Origin: Bin87 sp963666865
GTDB taxonomy: Bacteria > Chloroflexota > Dehalococcoidia > Lucifugimonadales > UBA3495
Reading direction: 5' to 3'
DNA: 64,000 bases
Assembly (NCBI GenBank): GCA_963666865.1
Contig: OY763072.1
Location: 2,852,001 to 2,916,000, forward strand
This document shows positions 52,433 to 61,038 of this stretch, one piece after another. A program made the translations under genes and the position numbers. The notes below the pieces were generated by a model. It searched no databases, had not been told where the DNA came from, and was given only the letters and a program-made list of their open reading frames with translations. Numbering within the stretch: position 1 is the stretch's first letter; the number at the start of each line of letters is the position of its first letter.

Positions 52433-53560
52433 TTATGCGTCTCCCTGAGTTGGATAGCCGGTGATGAGCCAATCTTCGCCAATGGGTTCCATGCTGGTCC
52501 ACTCCAGGCGCCAGGCATCGGCCATCAGAGTAGCGCCGTGGCCTTCGATAGGGGATCGTGCGCCCGCCCCGCCGATCAGCACCGGCCCCAGGAACACATG
52601 CAACTTGTCGATCAGCCGTGCGTCCAGCATGGCGCCCAGTACCCCTCCGCCCCCTTCCACCAGCAAACTTACCACGCCTTCCGCGCCCAGGTACTCCAGC
52701 AGCGCCGACAGATTTACCCTCCCGTCAGTACCCGGAAAAACCTGTACTGTTGCGCCCACGTCCTCTAATGCCGCGATCCGCGACGCGTTGGCATTTTCGC
52801 TTACGGCCACCAGGGTTCGCCCCGGTTGGGAAAACATCCGCGCATCGGCCGGCATTCGGGCGTTGCTGTCCACCACGACGCGCACCGGCTGCAGGTTGAC
52901 CGGGAGCGTTGCCCCATCGTCGTCGCGCGCGGTTAGCTGCGGATCGTCGGCCAGCGCGGTGCCGATACCCACCATTATGCCGTCCAGCTCCTTTCGCATC
53001 CGTTGTACCCGAGCGCGAGCGTCCGGCCCGGTTATCCATTGCGAGTCTCCGGTCCGGGTGGCGATCTTCCCGTCCAGGCTCATGGCGAACTTCGCCACAA
53101 CGTAGGGCAACCCGCTGGTCACGTGCTTGGCAAAGGCTTGGTAAAGTTCGTCTGCTTCCCGGTTGGGACAGTGTTCAACCTCCACACCGGCCGCCCGCAG
53201 CGCCTCTCTGCCCCCGCCGGAAACACGCGGGTTGGGATCTTCCGCTGCGTAAACCACGCGGCCAATCCCGGCGGCGATAATGGCATCGGTGCAGGGTGGC
53301 GTCCGACCGTGGTGGCAGCAGGGCTCGAGGGTAGTGTACAAGGTGGCCCCTTTGGCCCGGTCGCCGGCTTGCTGCAGAGCCCCGATCTCAGCGTGGCGTT
53401 GTCCGGGGGGTAGAGTGTACCCTTCCCCGACGATGTTGCCGTCGCGCTCGACGACCGCCCCAACCGCAGGATTAGGACTGGTGGAACCCAGCGCGATCCG
53501 CGCCAGGGCTAATGCGCGCTCCATTGGGTCCCGGATTTCTCTCGGATCGCCGGTGCTCAT
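52433..53560 (-). CDS. ribD: Bifunctional deaminase/reductase of riboflavin synthesis
   Basis: A 375-residue protein. The N-terminal deaminase has GQRHAEIGAL and TLEPCCHHGRTPPCTDAI (zinc His/Glu/Cys residues). The C-terminal HTP reductase has VVAKFAMSLDGKIATRTGDS and a glycine-rich LLVEGGGGVLGAMLDA. Start at ATG 53560 (MSTGDPREIRDPMERAL), 1 bp after the dcd stop; upstream in-frame sequence only repeats dcd DNA. It performs steps two and three of the pathway. Confidence 0.93.
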   Translation of the reverse strand: MSTGDPREIRDPMERALALARIALGSTSPNPAVGAVVERDGNIVGEGYTLPPGQRHAEIGALQQAGDRAKGATLYTTLEPCCHHGRTPPCTDAIIAAGIGRVVYAAEDPNPRVSGGGREALRAAGVEVEHCPNREADELYQAFAKHVTSGLPYVVAKFAMSLDGKIATRTGDSQWITGPDARARVQRMRKELDGIMVGIGTALADDPQLTARDDDGATLPVNLQPVRVVVDSNARMPADARMFSQPGRTLVAVSENANASRIAALEDVGATVQVFPGTDGRVNLSALLEYLGAEGVVSLLVEGGGGVLGAMLDARLIDKLHVFLGPVLIGGAGARSPIEGHGATLMADAWRLEWTSMEPIGEDWLITGYPTQGDA

Positions 53561-53561
53561 G

Positions 53562-54140
53562 TCAAGCCAATCCCTTACGCGCGAAATCCTGATGGAAACG
53601 GCTGGCGGTGGGGCCGGATTGTCCCTGATACCTGCTGCCCAGTTCGGGCGACCCATAAAGACGTTCCGCCGGGGAGGTCAGCTGCAAAAAGGAAATCTGG
53701 CCAATTTTCATCCCGTAGTACAGTGCAATGGGCAGCCGCGCCACGTTGCTCAATTCCAGGGTCAGCCGCCCCCTCCATCCGGGATCGACGAATCCGGCCG
53801 TGCTGTGGATCAGCAGCCCAAGCCGGCCCAGGCTGCTTTTCCCCTCTAGCCGCGCCACCAGATCATCGGGCAACTCGATATGCTCCAGGGTACTGCCCAG
53901 CACGAATTCCCCCGGATGCAGCATAAATGGGCTGTCGTCCTCGATGCGAACTTCCTCCGTCAGGTTGTCCAGCGGTTCCCTTACGTCGATATAGGGTTGG
54001 CGCGTATTGGAAAACACCAAAAACCGGCGGTCCAGGTGCAGATCGATACTGGCCGGCTGAATGTCGTCCGGGTCAATGGGACGTACCACGATGCGTCCCT
54101 CGGCGATTTGACGGCGAATGGTGCGGTCGCTAAGTACCAT
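53562..54140 (-). CDS. dcd: dCTP deaminase
   Basis: A 192-residue trimeric dCTP deaminase making dUTP for thymidylate synthesis (possibly bifunctional Dcd-Dut). Start MVLSDRTIRRQIAEGRIVV is typical. QPASIDLHLDRRF, EGKSSLGRLGLLIHSTAGFV and DPGWRGRLTLELSN hold the nucleotide-binding and catalytic Glu residues. It leads the dcd-ribD-ribE-ribB-ribBA run, all with 0-40 bp gaps. The ATG at 54140 is preferred over 54158 and 54194 on family length. Confidence 0.92.
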   Translation of the reverse strand: MVLSDRTIRRQIAEGRIVVRPIDPDDIQPASIDLHLDRRFLVFSNTRQPYIDVREPLDNLTEEVRIEDDSPFMLHPGEFVLGSTLEHIELPDDLVARLEGKSSLGRLGLLIHSTAGFVDPGWRGRLTLELSNVARLPIALYYGMKIGQISFLQLTSPAERLYGSPELGSRYQGQSGPTASRFHQDFARKGLA

Positions 54141-54144
54141 AAGG

Positions 54145-54951
54145 CTATCGAAGCTCATAGACGCCAAACACGACAACGGCGATCTCGCCCTCACCCGGCG
54201 TTATCGGGGTGTCCAGGGCGAAGGCCGCAGATTCGGCGTAGGCGAGTAGTCTGTTTCCGCCGCCGCCACCGAATACGTCGCCGGTCGGTGTTTCGGAAAT
54301 CAGCTTCAGGTCACCCAGGGTTCGGCCGGCGAATTCCGCCATTTGCGAAGCTTTTTCCCGCATATTCGCCACAGCGGCTTGGCGCGCCTCCCGTTCCATC
54401 GCGGCAGTATCCGCAAAGGCAAAGTCGAGGTCATTAAACACCACGTGGTCGCCTCCGGCAGCAACCGCGGCGTCAATGACTGTGCCCACCGTATCCACGT
54501 TCCGCACTGTTACCGTCAGCCCGTTGCTGACCGTGAACCCTATCCGCTTACGCCGGTCCCGGCTGTAATCATACTCCGGGTGGATTCGGAAATGTCTGGT
54601 GGCGATATCCGCAGCGTCAATGCCGTTTTCCCGCAGGGCATTCATCACCTTTTCCATTGACGTGGCCGCAGCATTCCGGGCTTCGGCCACCGTCTCGGCA
54701 GTAACCGACACCCCCAGCGAAAGCGTCGCCAAATCCGGCACCCCGGTGGCCGTGCCTAACCCGACGACCTGGATCGCGTCATAAGGATGACCCGCGACCT
54801 GTCCGACGGGATCCGACGTATCCCCGGTGACGTTGACCTCTCCCAGGGACGCGGCCGGCGTCTGCTGAAACCCGCAAGCCACCATCAACATCAGGAAAGC
54901 CGCGCCAGCCAGCGGAAACGCGGAGCGGAGCATATTCTTGTATTTGGTCAT
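54145..54951 (-). CDS. SIMPL-domain (DUF541) lipoprotein
   Basis: A 268-residue exported protein. PLAGAAFLMLMVAC is a signal peptide with a lipobox Cys. The mature chain has IQVVGLGTATGVPDLATLSLG, the DUF541/SIMPL opening, then a helical EARNAAATSMEKVMNALRENG, and KASQMAEFAGRTLGDLKLI near the end. The family is linked to outer-surface or oxidative-stress roles in other bacteria, but its function is not firm. It ends 4 bp before dcd. Confidence 0.88.
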   Translation of the reverse strand: MTKYKNMLRSAFPLAGAAFLMLMVACGFQQTPAASLGEVNVTGDTSDPVGQVAGHPYDAIQVVGLGTATGVPDLATLSLGVSVTAETVAEARNAAATSMEKVMNALRENGIDAADIATRHFRIHPEYDYSRDRRKRIGFTVSNGLTVTVRNVDTVGTVIDAAVAAGGDHVVFNDLDFAFADTAAMEREARQAAVANMREKASQMAEFAGRTLGDLKLISETPTGDVFGGGGGNRLLAYAESAAFALDTPITPGEGEIAVVVFGVYELR

Positions 54952-54963
54952 TCCGGTATCCTG

Positions 54964-56202
54964 CTATCCTTGAAAGCCAACCCGTCCGCCCAGCAGCGCC
55001 CGCGCCATCACAAATTTATGTATCTCCGACGTGCCGCCGCCAATGCGAGCGTGGCGGAGCATATGGTACCAATGCGCTATGGGCAGGTCCAAGGTCTCTC
55101 CCAGCCCGCCAAACACCTGCATGATCTTGTCGATGCTGCGCCAGCCCCATTCCCCGGCGGCGTATTTCACCATGGACGCTTCAACCCGCACGTCCTCCCC
55201 GGCGTCGGCCCGGGCCGCCGTCTCCCGCGCCACCGACCGCAGCGCGACGATGTCCATATACACGTCGGTCAGCATCCACTGGATCGCCTGCCGATCCGCA
55301 ATCGGTCGTCCGTAGGTAACGCGCTGCTGCGACCATTCAATCGCCATCTCCAAAGCGCGGGTCAATATGCCCAACGCCATCGCCCCACGCAGCAGCCGGT
55401 CGTGATGCACCAGCCACTGCTGGCCCAACGTGAACCCGCCGCCGACTTCGCCCAATACCTGGGTTTGCGGCACCCGCACGTTGTCCAGGTGAATGTAGTG
55501 CTGCTGCGCCTTCGTTGGGACAATCCACACCCGGATTGGCTCGAAGGTTACTCCCGGCGTGGGGTTGTCGATGATGAACATCGTGATGCCGCCCCGCTGC
55601 ATCTTCTCCGGGTCCGTGACCGCCTGCACCAGCAGGAAGTCGGCGGACGCCGCCCCCGATATGAACATCTTGGTCCCGTTCAACACCCAGTCGTCGCCGT
55701 CCCGGACCGCCCGGGTCTGCATCATCCCGCCGGGGTCGGAGCCGGCTTGCGGTTCGGTTTGGCCGAAAGAGTAGTAGAGGTCGCCGTTGATGGCGGGGTA
55801 CAGATATTTCTCCTCCTGTTCCGGCGTGCAGGCGCCAATCATGAACATCGGAACCGGCGAAGTCGGCAGGTGCACAATGCTGCGATGCACCTCCTCTTCC
55901 AACACCAGATGACCCAGCGCCCCCATTCCGCCGCCGCCGTATTCTTCAGGCACGAAGGAAGTGTAAATGCCGGTCTGCTGGGAGATATTGTTAAGCCGCC
56001 CCCATTGCTCGGAGGAAAGCGTGCCCAGCACTCCGGGAACCGTCTCCAAAACGCCCCGCGGGGCGCCGCTGTCCGGCTCGCCCTCCTGCGGGGGATGCGC
56101 CAGGTATTCAGGTTCCAACGGAACACACTCGTCGCGCACAATTTGGCGCACGGTGTTCTTGAGGGCATCGAGTTCCGGAGGCAATCCTATTTCCTGGGTC
56201 AT
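54964..56202 (-). CDS. Acyl-CoA dehydrogenase
   Basis: A 412-residue FAD enzyme oxidising an acyl-CoA at the alpha-beta bond. GGGGMGALGHLVLEEE and SFGQTEPQAGSDPGGMMQTR are the N-terminal and flavin motifs; WVLNGTKMFISGAASADF is conserved. QVFGGLGETLDLPIAHWYHM and RIGGGTSEIHKFVMARALLG are the C-terminal signatures. It resembles long-chain or bacterial catabolic ACADs; the preferred acyl group cannot be told. Alone in its transcription direction after the small membrane-protein gene. Confidence 0.92.
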   Translation of the reverse strand: MTQEIGLPPELDALKNTVRQIVRDECVPLEPEYLAHPPQEGEPDSGAPRGVLETVPGVLGTLSSEQWGRLNNISQQTGIYTSFVPEEYGGGGMGALGHLVLEEEVHRSIVHLPTSPVPMFMIGACTPEQEEKYLYPAINGDLYYSFGQTEPQAGSDPGGMMQTRAVRDGDDWVLNGTKMFISGAASADFLLVQAVTDPEKMQRGGITMFIIDNPTPGVTFEPIRVWIVPTKAQQHYIHLDNVRVPQTQVLGEVGGGFTLGQQWLVHHDRLLRGAMALGILTRALEMAIEWSQQRVTYGRPIADRQAIQWMLTDVYMDIVALRSVARETAARADAGEDVRVEASMVKYAAGEWGWRSIDKIMQVFGGLGETLDLPIAHWYHMLRHARIGGGTSEIHKFVMARALLGGRVGFQG

Positions 56203-56234
56203 GCTATCTCCACTGCGGGTTCAGCCGGGCATTA

Positions 56235-56438
56235 TTAATGGAAGGGACAAACGTACTTCAGGGCCTCCAGGGCCGGGTTGTCGTCGTCGGACGGCGCGAG
56301 CCGAGCCACGTATTCTCCCTCCGCCGGCGGGGGCGCCGATGCCGCTTCGATAACTTCCATCACCGAACCGACCGTCCCGAACACGATGGCCGCCGCCAAC
56401 ACGACCAGGATGCCAATGCCAATTGTTTTCCGTTTCAT
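56235..56438 (-). CDS. Small membrane-anchored protein
   Basis: A 67-residue protein: MKRKTIGIGILVVLAAAIVF is a single membrane span or signal anchor, followed by an acidic Pro-rich tail ending ALKYVCPFH with one Cys. No family recognised. The ATG at 56438 is preferred because it places a Lys/Arg start directly before the hydrophobic segment. Confidence 0.5.
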   Translation of the reverse strand: MKRKTIGIGILVVLAAAIVFGTVGSVMEVIEAASAPPPAEGEYVARLAPSDDDNPALEALKYVCPFH

Positions 56439-56561
56439 GTCGCTGCCACCCCGCAACGCAACATAGGGTGGAATCGTTCCGCCGATCCGACGGGCCATCA
56501 TTTTATAACACCGGACGTTTGCACGCTACGGACTGACCGACGCCGGGCCTTTCACTTTCCC

Positions 56562-56588
56562 GTCATTCCGGCGAAAGCCGGAATCCAG
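56562..56588. repeat. REP palindrome, copy 5
   Basis: Identical 27-bp copy upstream of selA. Confidence 0.9.
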
Positions 56589-56631
56589 AGTCCCCTACCG
56601 CCGTGACGGCGCGCCACCGAATGCCGCCAGG

Positions 56632-56640
56632 TGTTAGAAT
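56632..56640 (+). promoter_or_regulatory. Extended -10 (TGTTAGAAT) for selA
   Basis: TGT plus TAGAAT, ending 69 bp before the selA ATG. The same motif precedes coaE (61002-61010) and nearly the same precedes rimI (TGCTAGAAT, 60268-60276). Confidence 0.5.
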
Positions 56641-56709
56641 GCCCACCGCGCCACATCAGGCAAACCGCCCGGGAATTCTCGCCAATCCGGGGCGACTAAC
56701 TGACTACTT

Positions 56710-58104
56710 ATGAGCATGCTTGAGCTACGAAATCTTCCCAGCGTGGAGCGGGTGTTGAACAGCATCGCCCTGGAACCCGCCGTTCAATCCATCGGCAGGG
56801 ATGGTGTAGTCGATCTGACCCGAGAGGCGCTGACCGCCGCCCGCCGCAAGGTGATGTCGGGCGAATCGGCGCCGACCGCCGAGGACGTCGCCCACCAGGT
56901 GTTGAACCTCATCGGCGAACTCGCCGCTCCTTCGCCGCGTCCGGTAATCAATGCCACCGGCGTAATCATCCATACCAACCTGGGTCGCGCGCCCTTGAGC
57001 GAAGCGGCCATGCGGGCCGCTCAGGCGGCCGCTCACGGTTATTCCGACCTGGAAATCGACCTGAACACTGGTCGTCGCGGCTCGCGGCAAGCCCATCTGC
57101 AATCCCTGCTGTGCCGGATAACCGGCGCCGAGGCCGCTTTGGCGGTCAACAACAACGCTTCCGCATTGCTGTTGGGTCTCTCCGCGCTGGCGGCGGGGCG
57201 CGAGGTGGTCGTCGCTCGGGGCGAGGCCGTGGAAATCGGCGGCGGATTCCGCATACCCGACGTGCTGCGTCAAAGCAGCTGCACACTGGTCGATGTTGGC
57301 ACGACCAACCGCACCTACGTGCGTGACTACGCCGATGCCATCACCGACAACACGGCGGCCTTTCTCAAAGCCCACGCCAGCAATTTCCGTATCGAGGGGT
57401 TCACCGCCGAGGTGAACGAGCGGGATTTGGCCGACCTCGGCGCCGGCGCCGGCATCCCGGTGCTCCACGATATCGGCAGCGGGGCCCTAATGCCCACCGA
57501 GCGCTACGGCTTAGCCCACGAACCCACGCCCCAGGAGAGCATCACCGCCGGCGTCGGTTTGGTGTTCTTTTCCGGCGATAAGTTGCTGGGCGGGCCGCAA
57601 GCCGGGATCGTGGTGGGCAAACGCGATTTGGTGCAGCGCCTGGAGCGGCACCCATTGGCCCGGGCGGTGCGTATCGACAAGATGAGCCTGGCCAGCCTCA
57701 CCGCTACCCTGGTGCACTATGTGTACGGCGACGCCGAAACCGAAATTCCGGTTTGGCGCATGATCGCCGCTGATCCTGATACGGTCCACGCCCGGGCTTT
57801 GGAGTGGAGTGGCGCGGTCAACGGCGCGACCAACGCGAAAACTTCGGTGCTGCCCTCTCGATCTGCCATTGGCGGTGGTAGTCTCCCCGGCGAGACTTTG
57901 CCGTCGTGGACTCTGTCCGTCGTTCCCCAAAACGGCGCAACCCCGGAATCGGTCCTGGCCGCCCTGCGCAGCCAGCCGACCCCGGTTATCGCGCGCATTG
58001 TGGAAGACACGGTCCGGCTGGACCCCAGAACCGTCCTGCCCGACCAGGACGTGACCGTATTGCGGGCCCTGATTTCGGTATTAGATCAGGGTTCCCTGTC
58101 GTGA
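56710..58104 (+). CDS. selA: L-seryl-tRNA(Sec) selenium transferase
   Basis: A 464-residue PLP enzyme converting seryl-tRNA(Sec) to selenocysteinyl-tRNA(Sec) using selenophosphate. NATGVIIHTNLGRAPLSEAA is the strongly conserved SelA motif, VNNNASALLLGL and VVARGEAVEIGGGFRIPDVL follow, and FFSGDKLLGGPQAGIVVG carries the PLP Lys291. Length is typical. It is the only selenocysteine-insertion gene in the window; selB, selD and the tRNA-Sec gene were not found. Its presence supports reading the in-frame TGAs at 44198 and 45131 as selenocysteine. Confidence 0.95.
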   Translation: MSMLELRNLPSVERVLNSIALEPAVQSIGRDGVVDLTREALTAARRKVMSGESAPTAEDVAHQVLNLIGELAAPSPRPVINATGVIIHTNLGRAPLSEAAMRAAQAAAHGYSDLEIDLNTGRRGSRQAHLQSLLCRITGAEAALAVNNNASALLLGLSALAAGREVVVARGEAVEIGGGFRIPDVLRQSSCTLVDVGTTNRTYVRDYADAITDNTAAFLKAHASNFRIEGFTAEVNERDLADLGAGAGIPVLHDIGSGALMPTERYGLAHEPTPQESITAGVGLVFFSGDKLLGGPQAGIVVGKRDLVQRLERHPLARAVRIDKMSLASLTATLVHYVYGDAETEIPVWRMIAADPDTVHARALEWSGAVNGATNAKTSVLPSRSAIGGGSLPGETLPSWTLSVVPQNGATPESVLAALRSQPTPVIARIVEDTVRLDPRTVLPDQDVTVLRALISVLDQGSLS

Positions 58105-58126
58105 CCAAAAAACCAAAACCACTCCC

Positions 58127-58153
58127 GTCATTCCCGCGAAAGCGGGAATCCAG
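58127..58153. repeat. REP palindrome, variant copy
   Basis: GTCATTCCCGCGAAAGCGGG followed by AATCCAG. It differs from the other five copies by compensated changes in the stem (GGC/GCC to CGC/GCG), so the hairpin is kept. Confidence 0.85.
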
Positions 58154-58178
58154 AGCGAAATAGACATTGAGGTTTAGC

Positions 58179-58934
58179 GTGTCGGATTTCCTGTTGATAC
58201 ACGGCGCGGGTCAGGGCGCTTGGAGTTGGGGTAAAGTCTGGGGGCACATGACCGCCCCCGCCGAGCATCCCCCGCGTTTGTTTCTGGCCCGGCAAGCCGT
58301 TCGCGTCCGCGCCGTTGATCTGCCCGGACACGGCGCCGACGCGGCCCAGGACGTTGCGATGGTCGATATGTCGGAAAGCGTCCAGACCGTTGCTCGCGTC
58401 GCGGAACAGGAAGACTTTCGCGATTTCACCTTGGTCGGACACGAACTGGGGGGTACAGTGGCATTGTTGGCGGCCCCTGATATGTCGGTAAAACCCAGGC
58501 GGATCGTCCTCGTGGGCGGCATCGTCCCGGGCAACGGCCGGCCGCCGGCCTCGGCTTATCCCGCTCCCGTCGGGGCATTGATCCGTTTCTGCCGCACCCT
58601 CAGCGTCTTGTCGGGTCGGGATCTACCGGTGCCCATCGGCGCCATTAACCGGTATTGGTGCCGGGGATTGGACAATATGCAGCAGGCGCAAACCATAGGT
58701 CACTTCGGACCATTACCGTTGCGAATGTTAACACAGCCGGTATCGCTGGATCTGGGTAACCTGCCGTGCCCGGTCACCTACGTGGTCCTGGGTAACGACC
58801 GCCTCATCACCCCATCGCGCCAGCGTGGAATGGCCGCGCGCATCCCCAACGCCACCGTCGTGGAACTGGACGCCGCGCACCAGGTCGCCGTGCAGCGCCC
58901 CCGCGAACTGGCCGAAACCCTCCTCGCAGCGTGA
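58179..58934 (+). CDS. Alpha/beta-hydrolase-fold protein without nucleophile Ser
   Basis: A 251-residue protein of the AB_hydrolase-6 / hydroxynitrile-lyase-like group. DFLLIHGAGQGAWSWGKVW and VRAVDLPGHGAD are typical. The nucleophile elbow reads TLVGHELGGTVAL: Glu89 stands where Ser is normally found in GxSxG. The Asp (VVLGNDRLITP) and His (DAAHQVAVQRP) positions are kept. A conventional serine hydrolase mechanism is thus not possible. GTG at 58179 is used as start; a TTG at 58167 is an alternative. Confidence 0.8.
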   Translation: MSDFLLIHGAGQGAWSWGKVWGHMTAPAEHPPRLFLARQAVRVRAVDLPGHGADAAQDVAMVDMSESVQTVARVAEQEDFRDFTLVGHELGGTVALLAAPDMSVKPRRIVLVGGIVPGNGRPPASAYPAPVGALIRFCRTLSVLSGRDLPVPIGAINRYWCRGLDNMQQAQTIGHFGPLPLRMLTQPVSLDLGNLPCPVTYVVLGNDRLITPSRQRGMAARIPNATVVELDAAHQVAVQRPRELAETLLAA

Positions 58935-58944
58935 AACCCTACCC

Positions 58945-60204
58945 ATGACCGCCTCATCTTTCGTCGCTGATCTGCACGTCCATTCCCCTTACGCCTTCGC
59001 GTGCAGCAAGCAACTGACCCTGGATAATCTGGCGGTCTGGGCTAGACGGAAGGGCATTGACCTGCTGGCAACCGGCGATTTCACGCACCCGGATTGGGCG
59101 GCCAATCTCCGCGACCATTTGGTTCCGGACGATGATGGGCTGTATCGCTACGGGGATATGTGTTTCGTTCCCGGTACCGAGATCAGCTGCGTGTATCGGC
59201 AGAGTGGACGGGTTCGGCGGATCCATATGCTGGTGTTGCTGCCCACTCTGGAAGCCGCGGCGGAACTAACCCGTCGTTTGGAGCGTTACGGCAAAATGGA
59301 GAGCGATGGCCGCCCCACGGTGAGTCTATCCGCCCGGGATCTCCTGTCCCTGGCCCTGGACATAACGCCGGAGGCCTGTGTAATCCCAGCCCACGTCTGG
59401 ACTCCCTGGTATGGCGTCTATGGCTCCAAAAGCGGGTTCGACAGCCTGCACGATTGCTTTGGCGACTTGGCTCCCCTCGTTACTGCCGTCGAAACCGGCC
59501 TTTCTTCCGATCCGGCAATGAACTGGAGCGTTCCCGAGTTGAGTGACCGCTCCATAGTGTCCTTCTCCGACGCCCACTCGTTGCCCCGGTTGGGCCGAGA
59601 AGTTACCGCCTTTTCCGAGTCGTTGTCCTGGAACGGTCTGTCCAACGCCCTCCGCAGCGGGGGCGTTGCGTACACCGTTGAGTTCTATCCCGAAGAAGGC
59701 AAATACCATTACAGCGGACATCGCAAATGCGGAGTCTCCTACGGTTCCGCTGAATTGGAGCGCAACGGAACCATCTGCCCGGTCTGCGGGCGGATTATGA
59801 CCCTGGGAGTGCTCTACCGTGTCTCAACACTGGCGGAACATCCCATCGACGATACCCTCAACCCGGATGCTTACGGATTAATCCACGGCAATGCGGAACG
59901 GCCTCCCTTTGCCCGGCTAATCCCTTTGCAGGAGATTATCTCAGCAGTCCACGGGGTCGGCGTCAACACCCGCACCGTAACGCGGGAGTACACCAAAATC
60001 ACTGACGCAATTGGCAGCGAACTGGACGCGCTGCTGCGCGCTTCTTTCGATGACCTCACTACGGCGACCAGTGAACTCGTGGCAAGGGCAATCCTGCGGT
60101 CCCGTACCGGTCAGGTACAGATCGAGCCGGGTTTCGACGGTCAATACGGCTTAATTTCCCTGGCGGTTGATCCGCCCGTTGACGCTATGCCCCGGCTGTT
60201 TTAG
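58945..60204 (+). CDS. EndoQ-like PHP-domain nuclease
   Basis: A 419-residue protein resembling endonuclease Q. The PHP domain opens with FVADLHVHSPYAFACSKQLT (metal His residues), continues with ATGDFTHPDW, VPGTEISC and SFSDAHSLPRLGREV. A zinc finger follows (HRKCGVSYGS to NGTICPVCGR), then a helical C-terminus (RVSTLAEHPIDD; FARLIPLQEIISA). EndoQ nicks DNA 5' of deaminated bases such as uracil and hypoxanthine; it was first described in Thermococcales and is scattered in bacteria. The start ATG 58945 lies 10 bp after the upstream stop. Confidence 0.85.
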   Translation: MTASSFVADLHVHSPYAFACSKQLTLDNLAVWARRKGIDLLATGDFTHPDWAANLRDHLVPDDDGLYRYGDMCFVPGTEISCVYRQSGRVRRIHMLVLLPTLEAAAELTRRLERYGKMESDGRPTVSLSARDLLSLALDITPEACVIPAHVWTPWYGVYGSKSGFDSLHDCFGDLAPLVTAVETGLSSDPAMNWSVPELSDRSIVSFSDAHSLPRLGREVTAFSESLSWNGLSNALRSGGVAYTVEFYPEEGKYHYSGHRKCGVSYGSAELERNGTICPVCGRIMTLGVLYRVSTLAEHPIDDTLNPDAYGLIHGNAERPPFARLIPLQEIISAVHGVGVNTRTVTREYTKITDAIGSELDALLRASFDDLTTATSELVARAILRSRTGQVQIEPGFDGQYGLISLAVDPPVDAMPRLF

Positions 60205-60304
60205 CTGATGAGAAAGCCGCGGAATTGGCAACGCAGTGCCGGTAGTTGTGTCTTATTCCTACTGTTTTGCTAGAATGGCGCAACAGCCGACCGGAACGGA
60301 AATT

Positions 60305-60955
60305 ATGGAAGTTGCGTTGCGCCGGATGCGGGCCGACGACATCCCGCAGGTCATCGAAATTGAGAAAGAGGCCTTCTCCACAGGCTGGGTGGGAACGCCC
60401 TTTCGCCGCGAGTTGAACAGCCGCCACACTCGCTTCCTGGTCGCTTATCGGACTGACCTGATCGATAAAGCCGCGCCCTCAACGGAGGAACTGCCTTCGG
60501 GTCCTCCCGACGCTCCCCTGTGGGCCAGGATGTTGACCGGCGTCAAATCGGCATTGGGCATGGGAGAAGGCGCGGCCACCGACGACTTGGCCGGGTACGT
60601 CGGCATCTGGCTGCAGGGAGACCAGGCTCACATTACCGAAATAGCCGTGCGGGAAGCCCTGCGCGGCCGAGGCATCGGCGAACTGTTGATTATCGGAACC
60701 TTGCGCGTCGCCTACGAGCAGGGGCTGGAAGAGGTTACTTTGGAAGCTCGGGTTTCCAACTTTGTGGCCCAACGGCTGTACGACAAATATGGTTTCAACG
60801 AAGCCGGCATCCGAAAAAACTATTACGCCGATAACCGGGAAGACGCCGTCATAATGACTACCGACCCGATCCACACTGGAGCCTACCGGGAGAAATTCAA
60901 GGCCCTGCAGGAACGTTTCCTGGAACGATACGGCGAGGTACAAATTGAACTGTAG
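60305..60955 (+). CDS. rimI: Ribosomal-protein-alanine N-acetyltransferase-like GNAT
   Basis: A 216-residue GNAT acetyltransferase. VALRRMRADDIPQVIEIEKE is the RimI start, ITEIAVREALRGRGIGELLI the acetyl-CoA P-loop, and VTLEARVSNFVAQRLYDKYG then FNEAGIRKNYYADNREDAVI the peptide site and C-terminal Tyr. A 45-residue insertion between strands (APSTEELPSGPPDAPLWARM onward) makes it longer than E. coli RimI (148). TGCTAGAAT 29 bp upstream looks like an extended -10. It acetylates the N-terminus of a ribosomal protein if orthologous. Confidence 0.85.
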   Translation: MEVALRRMRADDIPQVIEIEKEAFSTGWVGTPFRRELNSRHTRFLVAYRTDLIDKAAPSTEELPSGPPDAPLWARMLTGVKSALGMGEGAATDDLAGYVGIWLQGDQAHITEIAVREALRGRGIGELLIIGTLRVAYEQGLEEVTLEARVSNFVAQRLYDKYGFNEAGIRKNYYADNREDAVIMTTDPIHTGAYREKFKALQERFLERYGEVQIEL

Positions 60956-60981
60956 CCGGCTGCCGGCCGGTGATGCGTCGG

Positions 60982-61010
60982 TTGACCAAAGCAATACGCC
61001 TTGTTAGAAT
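60982..61010 (+). promoter_or_regulatory. coaE promoter
   Basis: TTGACC (60982-60987), 17-bp spacer, TAGAAT (61005-61010) with a TGT extension; 28 bp before the coaE ATG. The best sigma-70-type promoter I see in the window. Confidence 0.7.
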
Positions 61011-61038
61011 GCCCGGCAGTCTTATCCTCTGGGCGGCT

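Noticed and set aside
51811..54140. FMN riboswitch in the riboflavin operon
   Set aside because: Gaps between genes are 0-40 bp and the region before dcd is coding; no RFN-like conserved boxes seen.
54787..56238. 483-residue plus-strand frame opposite the acyl-CoA dehydrogenase
   Set aside because: His/Arg/Pro-rich shadow of a well-conserved minus-strand gene in GC-rich DNA.
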